Assembly (NCBI GenBank): GCA_009741485.1 | Contig: CM019218.1 | Location: forward strand, 51,112,754 to 51,176,753 | From: Malurus cyaneus samueli | Taxonomy: Eukaryota > Chordata > Aves > Passeriformes > Maluridae | Direction: 5' to 3' | Length of the DNA stretch: 64,000 nt | The notes under the pieces: model-generated | Databases searched by the model: none | What the model saw: the letters and a program-made list of their open reading frames with translations, nothing else | Told to the model about the DNA's origin: nothing | Position numbers and translations under genes: made by a program | Shown here: piece by piece, positions 1-9,600 of the stretch | Layout of the letters: the number at the start of each line of letters is the position of its first letter | Numbering within the stretch: position 1 is the first letter of the stretch

Positions 1-780
1 TCACTTCAACCCCCTCACTCTGCAGCTGAGCGTGTCCAGCAGCAGGGATGGAAAGGAGCAGCTCAGAAAGCGCAGAGGACAGAGCTGTGCCCTCCCCTGC
101 CCCCTCACAGCCACGGCACCTTTCTGCTCACCATCCTCTGATCCCGCAGCGATGCACAGCGAGGTCATGCCCGCAGCCGTGAGATAACACGGGCAGCTCT
201 TTTGTGGCCGGAGAGGGAAACTGAGGCACCGCTATGTGCCCAAGGCCCGCCCCGAGCAGCAGCAGAGCCACCGCTGCATTTCACGTCGGGAGCACCGGCT
301 TTTCCTCAACGCCCCTCGCAGCGCCCTGGGTGAACTTCACGGAAAATGACGGAATACCACACAAACACCCCCCCAGCGCCGGTGTCACCCCGGGGCTCGT
401 CATGTTCTCCTCACGCCTCACGAACTTCCACCGCCGCTGCCCGCGGCCCAGGGCCGGCACCGCCGCGGCGCGGCTGGGCACCGGCACCGGGGACCGGGCG
501 CTCGGAGGGCTCTGACCCCGGGACGGCGGCAGACCGTCTCGCAGGCCCGCCCGCTGCCCCGACACGGACCCCACAGTCCCCGGGCCCTCGGACACCCCCG
601 AGCCTCGGACAGTCCCCCGGGCCGGCACTCCACACGAACGCGCCCGCAGCCCCCCCGGCCCGGCAGCTCCGCACCGGCGCTGCCCAAACCTCCAGGCCCG
701 AGCCCCCCGCAGCCCCCGGGAGGAGGAGGAGGGGAAAGACAGGGAAGAGGATGAGGAGAGAAGGAGGAAGAGGACCTCAC
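1..780 (-). other. UHRF1BP1: UHRF1BP1 intron 1 (5' part)
   Basis: Sequence downstream of the exon 1 donor of UHRF1BP1. About 430-780 is very GC- and CpG-rich and forms the downstream half of the gene's CpG island. 1-250 is ordinary unique sequence. I see no further exon: long open frames here exist on both strands and merely reflect GC content. Confidence 0.7.
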
Positions 781-823
781 CGGGAAGGTGCTTCAGGATC
801 TGCTTCTTGATGATGCCCGCCAT
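781..823 (-). CDS. UHRF1BP1: UHRF1BP1 (BLTP3A) first coding exon, partial gene
   Basis: Read on the minus strand, the ATG at 823-821 opens 14 codons plus one base, beginning MAGIIKKQILKHLP, followed at once by a GTGAGG splice donor (780-775). This N-terminus matches the start of UHRF1BP1/BLTP3A, which in human begins MAGIIKKQILKHLSRF; the split codon here would restore the R. The protein is a large chorein/VPS13-like bridge that moves lipids between membranes and associates with endolysosomal organelles (family knowledge). Only this exon lies in the window; the rest lies beyond position 1. The gene follows SNRPC head-to-tail, as in human, which supports the call. The exon sits in a CpG island. 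The only residue differing from human in the visible segment is P for S. Confidence 0.88.
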
Positions 824-1060
824 GCCGGCGCGGGTCAGGCCGCGGCGCGGACCCATGGCGCACCGCCCGCTCCGCACCCCGCCCCTTCCCGCACCGCCCC
901 CCGCCGGCCCCTCCGCACCGCCCCCCCCCTTCCCTGCTTTTCCCTCCTGCCCTGCCCCGCACCGCCCCCTGGCCGCACCGCACCGCACCGCCGCAGCCGC
1001 GCTCCAGCCGTGTGCGGGAGGGGTGGCCGCAGTGACCCCCGGACCCTCCCCAAGATGTCC
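824..1060 (-). promoter_or_regulatory. UHRF1BP1: UHRF1BP1 CpG-island promoter / 5'UTR
   Basis: CpG-dense, C-rich tract (many ccgcaccgcccc-like repeats, possible SP/KLF sites) directly upstream of the UHRF1BP1 start codon on the minus strand. No TATA box is evident. The SNRPC poly(A) signal lies only about 320 bp further upstream, so the promoter must fit between about 824 and 1375. The transcription start cannot be placed from sequence. Confidence 0.6.
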
Positions 1061-1375
1061 AGGGACCCCCACCTGGAGCCCTCTCCAGCCCAACCCAGGC
1101 TCCCCAGGAACCCACCCCGAGATTCTCCAAGATTCCTCTCCCATGGGCTCCAGGGACCACCCCGGGACCCCCCTAATGGAGACCACTCCAGGACCAACGT
1201 GAGATCCCCCCTTCCCCCCAGTCCTGCAAGGACCTGCGCCAGGTACCCCTACCTGGGGGCTCCCCCGGGACCCCCATCAGCCCTGAACTTTCTCCACTGC
1301 TCCCCACCCCTATTTTCTTCCCCAAAAGACAGTCCAGAACAAGGCACCGAGTGGATATGGAAACAACAGCAATGC

Positions 1376-1381
1376 TTTATT
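1376..1381 (-). terminator. SNRPC: SNRPC poly(A) signal AATAAA
   Basis: AATAAA on the minus strand (tttatt on plus) about 225 nt past the SNRPC stop codon, giving a short 3'UTR of roughly 1355-1605. It is the first canonical signal after the stop. Confidence 0.8.
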
Positions 1382-1605
1382 GTTGTTTGTATCATTAACT
1401 GGGGGCAGGGAGGAAATAATAATACAACTGAAGAGACACCCAAAAAGCCAGGCCTCGTACAAGTCAGTGCAGGGTTTGTCCATCCGCACGCTGAGGTGAC
1501 AGCAGAGTCCCTCCACACACTGAGTACAAAACCCCAGGGGACACAGGTCTGTGGCATTTATCATAGGGAAGGTCCTAATATGAAATGGCAGCTTCATCTC
1601 CACCT

Positions 1606-4600
1606 TTATCTGTCTGGACGGGTCATTCCTGGCCTGGTTGGCACCATCATGGGTCTGGAGGGGGGTCTCATCATTGGGGGCCCTGGCATCATTGGCATGT
1701 GTCCTCCCATGGGTGGCCTCATCCCGGGAGCTGCCAGGGGAAAAGACAAGTTAGAGAACAGCTCTTGGGACCACCAACTGTCCAGTCATCACAGAACATC
1801 GATGGTTTGGGTTGGGATGGACTGTAAAGATCTATTTCCACTCCCCTGCCATGGGCAGGGACACTTTCCTCTATCCCAGGTTGCTTCAAGCCCCGTCCAG
1901 CATGGCTTTGGACACTTCCAGGGATCCAGGGGCAGCCACAGCTTCTCTGGGCACCCTGTGCCAGGGCCTCCCCACCCTCACAGGGGATAATTTCACACTG
2001 TACAGTGGGCAGGTTCTCTCCCCTGCTCCAGGGAACTCGCATTTTCCAAGTCTGCAAGCTCTAATATTGCAACTGCCGAGATGGATTCCATTCCCTGAGG
2101 GGCTCAGCCATCAGCAGAGGAGAAACCAAGCTCCTGGGTTATACACCCATTCTGACAATATTCACTCACAAATTATTTCCAGGCACTCAAGAGAGACACG
2201 AGCTTAATTACTGATCTGGAAAGTTCATTTGGAGAAAAATGCTGCAAAACCATCCCATGTGCTCACAAACAAGCACTGAGCACCTCTGCCAGGAAAAAGC
2301 AAGGCTCCTACTGCCCAACCCTTGAAATAATGGTTTCATGCCACTTTACCATTTATTTTCACCAGGCTGCTGAATATCAGACTGTGCATTTATCTCATGC
2401 CTTTAAAAACACTTAAACAACACTTTCCAGCACAAGACAATAATTGCAAAGACACTTCACTACTTTCAGTGCACGTGTGTGTGTGTTCCCGTGGATTTGT
2501 TCTGGGAACTGTTCCAATAAGATATCCCCTGAGAATTCTTCAAATGCCAGGAAGCTCAGGAGTGGAATGGATCAAAGACATTTCAGTTTACAGTTCTGAT
2601 AAAGCCATTTTCAGGCCATTGTTTCCCTGGAACACGTTCCCCTGAGACGCTTTGAAAGAGTAAAATTCATTTAGTGTAAAAACATGCTCCTTGTGCAAAA
2701 CCTGAGACCTGGAGGCACCAAACTCCTAAACAATTATTGTTCAGAGCAGAGAGAGAACAGCTACAATTTCCCAGTGCCCTAATTCCAGCTGCACAGGGGG
2801 TTAGTAACTCTCAGCAAGGAGTAAAGAAGCTTTAATGAGTGATTGCAAAACTGTTGTAGTCTCTTCATGCAGGGCTAACAGTGACCAGAGTGTGACCAGC
2901 CCAGCTCTGAGCTCCCAACAGATGATGGGACAGCAAACATCACCCAGACCCTCCTACCCAGCCCCCATGGCACAGTTACCCCATCCCAAACTTACCAGGT
3001 CCGACTGGCATCATTCCCGGGGGGGGTGGGCCCATCATTGGCATCATCGGGGGCCCCCCCATGTGTGGGGCTGGCATCATGCCGGGCCGGGGGGGGCCAG
3101 CTGGACAGACACAACAGTTACACACGGGCACTCTCAGCCACCAAAGGGCAATGCAGTTATTCACAGCATGTGGCAGTAACTAAGGCTTCAGTGGCTTCAC
3201 ATCTGCCTGCATTCCAGCCCTGATTCCAGGTGCCAGGAAGTGACCACAGGAGGAATATGCTGGGCTACCAACTCCAGCTGTGCCCACCCAACACAGGGAA
3301 CTCCCAACAGCAGGGCAAAAGGTTATCCAAAATTATTCTATTTAAGAAAAACCAACCCAAATCAACCCACTATGTAGATCTAATGGAGTCACCTGCATGG
3401 GAATCCCCATGAAATGTGGGGCTGTCATTGCTACTGATGGACTCTGCATCCCAGAAATCAGACACAGTAATGACTGAACTCTCTTACAGAGAATTCCCAC
3501 CCATTGTGGGAGCACAAGCACAAGATGTCTTAACTTGGCTTCAAATTAAAAAGCCTGTTCTTTCCAAGGTGAGAACACAAGAAATACAGCTCCAGAGGAT
3601 AATTCCAGTCCCAACCCTAACCCAAACTACCCCAAACTTACGGATGCTGGGAGGAGGCGGAATCATGGCTCCAGCTGGAGGTGGTGCCGAAAACGGCGTC
3701 GGTGGAATTTTCCCTTGCTGGAATGCAGCCGCTACATTGGGGGGGGTCAAAAGAAAAAAAAAAAAAAGGAAAGAAAGGAAAAAAAAAAAAAACCAGTTAC
3801 TAGGCCGAGGAAGCGCCGGGTCGTCGTCCGTGTCATGCCCCGCGGTCACGTCATGCTGCGTGCGCTGCCGTCCCCACGCTGGACACATCCCTGGCACCTG
3901 GGGAGCACCTGAGACTCCTGGAGACAATTATTGTTACAGCTGGGACTAGAGAGCTTCTGTGTGGATGTCACATCTTGGCAGGGCGGGCGGTGGGTGAGAA
4001 AAAAAAAAATCACCACGTTCGCGGGTCCGTCAGCGTTCCACCGGGACATGCTGTGCTGGAATGGTAACGGGGCGGCTGGGAAGGCGATGGGCATGGGTTA
4101 GGTCAGGATTGCAGAAACGGAGGGGTGACAAGGATTAAAGGATAGAGATTCAACTGGTGTTGACTGGAAGGAGGGCAAAGATGGGAGAGCTGGAAGCATC
4201 ACAAGGAAAATGGCCAAAGGGGAAATAGAGTAAGGATGAGTTGGGGGAAGTCCGGACTGGACATTTTGGGAAAACTTTTCACTCAGAGGTGGTTGGGCAC
4301 TGGAACATTCCCCAGGGAAGTGGGCATGGCTCTGAGCCCGTCAGAGCTCAGGGAGCAGCTGGATGATACTCCTGGACACATGGTTTAGGCTTAGGCAGCC
4401 CTGCATGGAGCTGGGAGCAGGACCAATGATCCTCAGGGATCCTTTCCAACCTGAGATATCCTATGAGCCAACTGCCACGAAGTTAATCTGGTCTTTGCAT
4501 TTCTTTCACAGAGAAAAAAGCCATTCCTCAGAAGAAAGAGAAAGCTTTTCCTCCTCCTCAACGTCATGCTTTGGTCAAGCCTTTAAGTGCCAGTAAAAAG

Positions 4601-5775
4601 CATCCTCTGGGAGCTGAGGGCAAGCAACCCCAACATGTGAAAAATGCAACAATCCAAATGTTTTTATATCCATTTTCCTATCTTTTGGAATCCCTATCCA
4701 TGCTCTCAGCATAAATGTGGCACTGCCAAGCAGCACAAGTGTGTTATGTGGCCCTGCAGGACATTACTGAAGATGATGGCACTGCCAACCCTCATGAACA
4801 GTGACAGGAGGTTCAGCCACCAGCCCTGGGAGGGAACTTTGGTTCCTGTGGCAGAACCCTTGGGACAGCCCACTCTGAGGAACTCAGATCCAGACTCCAA
4901 ATATTCACTTATGACCCACTAAACAAAGATTCCTCAAGAAAGTGAGGGAAAGTCAAAGTGAAAGCACGGAAGAGCAGAAGGAAAGGCAGGGGAAGGAATG
5001 GGGAGGCAGCTGGGGTCACGGACAGATTGGCCTTACTTGTTTTATCAATCAGGCTCTGGGCTTGCTCCTCCATCCATTTCTGGTAATAGTCTTTCACGTT
5101 CTCTTTGTGCTTCCGGCCGCTGCAGTGGGTTTTTCTCACGGAGGGCTAGGAAAGGTCACAGAAACCCAAAATTCAGTATGGTTTTAAGTACATGTAATGA
5201 AGCAGCATAAAGCAGCTTTGTTTCTGTGCTCAGTCGGAGGACAGGTGATGTGCAAAACTTTTATGCATAAATAATAAGTGTTGACTCTCCAGTTTTACCC
5301 TGAGGCACCCCCAAGTTGTTTCCCCTGACCCTGTCACTGTCCCGCTGGAGACCACCAGGGACATAGCTCATTTTTCTTTTTTTTTTTTGCATGGAAGGGG
5401 AAAACACGAAGTAACACCGCTGCATCCCATGGAACCTGCTTTTCACCCAGATAATTTTTATTTACGTGCTGTAAATGTACAAAAGAAGCTTTGGTACTCA
5501 CCGAGTCATGGGTGAGGTACGTGTCACAGTAATCACAGTAAAACCTGCCAGGAGAAAATCATGTTATTCAGAGTCTCTTTTGCGCTGTGAGCGTTAACGG
5601 AGCCCCGGAATGACCGCGTAGAGCGCCAGGGCTCCACCCGCCCGCTCATCCGCGCTGTTCACGGCCTTGGTCCCACAGAGAGCACCGAACACCGCTCGGA
5701 CACCCCGGACTGACCCCGAATCCCGCCCGGTACCCCGGGGAGCCCCGGGCCGGGATCCCGCACTCACTTGGGCAT
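1606..5775 (-). CDS. SNRPC: U1 small nuclear ribonucleoprotein C, complete
   Basis: Six coding exons on the minus strand: 5775-5768, 5544-5502, 5145-5037, 3731-3642, 3100-2996 and 1730-1606 (TAA 1608-1606). All introns are GT-AG and all phases join. The total is 480 nt, or 159 residues, the same length as human SNRPC. The N-terminus carries the U1-C zinc finger with C6, C9, H24 and H30, then a helix with [15 protein letters not shown]. The C-terminal half is a Pro/Gly/Met-rich tail ([16 protein letters not shown] type) split over exons 5 and 6, ending in [11 protein letters not shown]1-C helps U1 snRNP recognise 5' splice sites in the nucleus. The gene shares a CpG promoter head-to-head with ILRUN. 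Coding exon 1 holds only eight coding bases. No break or frameshift is seen. Confidence 0.97.
1790..1998 (-). mobile_element. CR1 LINE 3' fragment, in SNRPC intron 5
   Basis: On the plus strand this reads as the reverse complement of an avian CR1 3' end: gatggtttgggttggga, then ctgccatgggcagggaca, then a tract like cacttccaggga and ttctctgggcaccctgtgcc, ending near cctccccaccctcacagggg. CR1 elements are 5'-truncated non-LTR retrotransposons typical of bird genomes. This copy lies between exons 5 and 6, in the same orientation as SNRPC transcription, and is diverged from the family pattern I recognise. The exact edges are approximate. Confidence 0.8.
4215..4468 (+). mobile_element. CR1 LINE 3' fragment, in SNRPC intron 3
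   Basis: Sense-orientation CR1 3' end: tggacattttgggaaaac, cactcagaggtggttgggca, ctggaacattccccagggaa, gacacatggttta, and the closing gatcctttccaacctgag before an eroded terminal octamer-repeat region. It is opposite in orientation to the CR1 at 1790-1998 and to SNRPC transcription. Edges are approximate. Confidence 0.82.
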
Positions 5776-6687
5776 GGTGCTCCCGCCGCCGCCGCCAGCC
5801 GGAAGTGGCGCACATACGCAGTGACGCACACACGCAGCGCCGCCGCTCTCCGCTTGACCCCCGCCGGCTGCCGTAGGTCGCGGAAGTGGCTGCGGGTGTA
5901 GCGCCGTTCTGTCTCACTCCGCCCGGCAGGTGGAGCCATGCGCGTTCTCCCGTTGCTGTCCGGTCACGGCATTATGGCCCACCCGCGGACCCGTCAGCGC
6001 CACCAGTGCCCCTCATAGAGCCCAGCGCGGGGGGCTCGCTGGGGCTCCCCCAGCGGCGTTCCCAAGGCGTGTTCCCCCGATTGTCCGTGTTCTCCTCACG
6101 GAAAACACATCGTGCTTCAGATCACGGGCCGCGCACGGAGCGACCTCGCGCGGTCGAAAACTGCAAAAAATACCACCATTTTTAAGGGGAAAAATAACAC
6201 CGAACAGGCTCCCGTCGGGCCTTGCGCCGCTCATTTGCATGGCACCGCATGACGTTAGGTGCTTCATTTGCATACGCAAACACGCGCGCTCGCCGCCATA
6301 TATGGACGGCAGCGCGCGAATGTGTGCGAACGCGGCCGATAGCCCCGCCCCCCGGTGACGCAGCGCCCCCGCGCGCGGTTAGCGCGGGAGCCTTCGCGTC
6401 ACGCGCGGCGCTCATTTGCTGCTCGGCCCCGCCCCCTCGCCCTTGCCACGCTCCCTCCCTCCCCCGCGGGCACGCGCCCCGCCCGCATCGCGTGTGGGTG
6501 ACGCCGGAGGGTGACGTCGCGTGTCGCGCGCGCCGCGGGGCGGGGCGGCGCAGGCTGGGTGTCGCGGCGGCGGCGGCGCGCGCATCCACCCCCCCCCCCC
6601 CCCCTCGCCCGCCCGCCCCCGCGCGCCCCCCCCGCGCGCGCGGCGCTGAGGCGGCCCGCCCGGCCGCGGAGCCCCGGGACCCCGGCC
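5776..6687. promoter_or_regulatory. Bidirectional SNRPC / ILRUN CpG-island promoter
   Basis: The 0.9 kb between the two divergent start codons is CpG-dense and lacks a clear TATA box. Visible motifs include ETS/GABP-type CCGGAAGTG at 5799-5807 and GCGGAAGTG at 5880-5888, close to the SNRPC side. There are two perfect octamers ATTTGCAT at 6233-6240 and 6266-6273, CRE-like TGACGTTA at 6250-6257, a perfect CArG box CCATATATGG at 6296-6305, and CRE-like TGACGTCG at 6512-6519, towards ILRUN. The CpG-rich zone continues into ILRUN intron 1 to about 7.2 kb. Start sites are not determinable here. Factor binding is inferred from motif matches only. Confidence 0.75.
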
Positions 6688-9600
6688 ATGGAGGCATGGA
6701 CTGGACCTGGACGCGGACTTCATGCAGAAGTTCAGCTGGCCTCGGCACCACCGACAAGGACGTGCTGATCGGCGAGTTCCAGCGCCTGCTCGGCTTCCAG
6801 CTCAGCCCCGCCGGCTGCGCCTTCTTCCTCGACATGACCAACTGGTGCGGGCCCGGGCGGCGGGGGGTGTGCGGCGGGACGGTCTGAGGGGGCTCGCGGG
6901 GCTGAGGGACCGCGGGCCCGGCTGCCCCCGCCCGGCCGCCCCAGGGCCCGGGCCGCCAGGGCGGGGGAACGGCGGTGTTTGTGCTGGCCCTCTGACCCCT
7001 GCCCGGGCCGGCGGGCGGCGCGGGGCCGGGGGCCGCTCCCATGGCGGTTGGGGGAGTCGGGACGAGGCTGGAGCGGACGGGGCTGACTCTCGACCCCGGC
7101 CCGGGGTGCGGGTTTGCCAGTTCGCCGGTCCAAGGGCCGCGGAGCTGTTGGAGAGTGACGAACCGATACACGGGGCGTGTGACCCGCGGGCAGGGAGCGG
7201 GGACTGCGTTCAGGGACGGGCTGTGGCGCCCCGACATTGAGACAGCTTCAGAGGAAGGAAAATTGTGGCAGAAAGGCGCTGTGGGAGCCTGGAAGTGGCC
7301 GCGGTGCACGTGTGAGAGTTACCGGGGTGTTTGGGGAAAACTCAGCGGCTGCGTGTGGACTGAGGGTCTCTCTGAGTCCTTTGATACTCGGGGCATGTTT
7401 GTCTTCATAAAGGTTCTCTGTCACTGCCCAAAGAAAAAGTAGGCATAGGTTATCAGGGAAGCTGCAGTTCGAGACAAACAGGGGAGATATTCAGTACAAG
7501 TGTGAAAAATAAACTAGGAGTGTTCTGGTGCAGTGAGCCCAGGGACTGTAAAAAGAATGTTGTGGAACAGCTGCTGTGTGAGTCGGGGGGTTTGGCTCGT
7601 TTGAGCGCTTCTACCTCTCTGCCCGTCTCCAAAGTGTGTTGACCCAAAAGCTCTGGAGCGTGGGGGCCACAGGAGAGCAAACAAATGCTGTGTATTTCAG
7701 ACATGGTGAACAGAGATCACTTAGCTAAGCTTTGCTTGGAGGTATAACATCAAACCCAGAAACCTCGGCTTTGAAACCTGAAATCCACGGGGACGTCGGG
7801 ATATCAACAGTTGGGAGAAAACTTGTGTGGAATTGTTGAGCTTATAAACAGTGATAAGACAACTTCGTCAGTTTTTTGCTTTTGCTTTTCCCTCCTCCTA
7901 CAGCTCTGAATTGAATTTTAGTGGCAAAAATACATCTGCAGAGGGAGCAGGGGAATAGCAAGTAATTCCTTGTGTTTTGTAAGCTGACACAATGCTAAAG
8001 AAGGTCTCGCGGAGTTCAGGAGTTTGCATGGAAGAAATGGTTGGTTCCCAGGAGATGCTTTCCCATCTCATCCATGTGTTGGTGATATGACTAAAACTGG
8101 TACTGCAGTGTATTCCTGGCGAGTTCTGTGAGATTCCTGGGGAGAGCAGGGAGCAGAGCTGAACCTGAAAGTTACTCCTGAAGATTCTCTGTGTAGCCAG
8201 AGTGTTCCTGGTTTGTGCTGAAGCAGCTCTTTTTCATTCAGGAGTATTGAATTCTTGTTTGAAATAACAGCATTTCAAATCCAGCCTCAGAACCAAGAGC
8301 TTTTTCAAACTTTCAGTTGCAATTGAAGAAGATCTAAAACTATTAAAATAGCTCTAATTTCCCAACTTCAGTAGCTAGTTTGGTTCTGAAAACATTGGTT
8401 TTGAAATTTTTCCTAAAGTATTAATTGATGAGCCTTGTGGGTGGATGGGCATGTGCCTGTTGGGGTGGCGTGTTTAAATAAACACAGCCTGGGACTGAGA
8501 GGGCTCAGAGCCCGTGTGAGTGCCTGTTCTCAGCCTGGCAGGGGCTGCTCCTTCTCTCCCAAGTTGGTGCCATTCCTTGTGCTGGTGAGTCCAGTTGGCA
8601 GCTCTGCCCTGTGCCTGTCCCACTGCCCAGCTCCCACCCCTTCCTGTATGGCCTCAGGGTCGTTGGCCTGGCCCGGCTGACCCTGCACTAACCCTGCTGT
8701 CCCTCAACAGGGACAATCAGGGCACGTGTTCCTGTTCTGGAAGCACCTTTCTCCTGTCATTGAGGGGCCCTGTGCGATTCACACTCCCCAGGTGATTCAG
8801 GCAGTGTCCTACTAAATTTGCCTTGCATGGCCTGGAATTAGGGTCAGAATCTTCTGACACCAGCATGTCCTGCAAATAATTTGCCTTGATGAGACCATCA
8901 GGTCACTTTTCCGTGTGTTAAAGGTATGGCACGTTCCTTCAGGGATGATCCCTTCCTTCTGCCTCAGGATGGATGTTCGCCTGCAGGAAATGGTGAGGGA
9001 GCTCAGAAGTGCACACACTGGATAATCCAGGTTCCCTATATCAATGTCCCATGTGTGAATTAATTAACAAAGATGTAAATAGTTTTACTAGAACTTGTTC
9101 CCAGGTGTGAAAGCTGCTCTTTGGCAATAACTATCATCTCCAGATCCGCAGTTCCTTCCCCACTTTGTGCCTTTTGTGTACTGTAGGGAGCACTCAGAGC
9201 TTAATGTGCTTTGAAGGACCATTTCCAGCAGCATCATTAGTAATTGTGGTCAACGGATTTACAGTGAATTAGCAGTAACGCTGAAATAAAGGAATTATTT
9301 TTCAATAGCTTGTTTGGCCAATTTAGGGGGGGGAAAATAGTGGCTGATTGGGGAGGAATACCTGTAAGTAGCATCTAAAAGTTTATATCAACTTCTCTAG
9401 TTCCCAGGAATGCTCAGTGCCCCTTCAGACCTCTGTCAGGCTTGGGCAGTGCTAAGGAACTGCCAGCTGGTTTTATTAAGTGCTGCAGAAATGCTTTGGG
9501 TTGAACATATGCATCCAGAGTTTCTGAGGCTGCCCCTTGATCTGCAGGAAATACAGGTTAAACCCTTTGTCTTGCCCTGGTATTTATTAAACACTTTCCT

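Noticed and set aside
281..1186. 301-codon minus-strand open frame over the UHRF1BP1 exon
   Set aside because: Only 14 codons (823-781) are real exon. The rest runs through a splice donor and a CpG island with few stops.
6230..6690. Histone H2B or snRNA gene suggested by the octamers
   Set aside because: No histone open frame or snRNA-like sequence follows on either strand. The next coding sequence is ILRUN exon 1.
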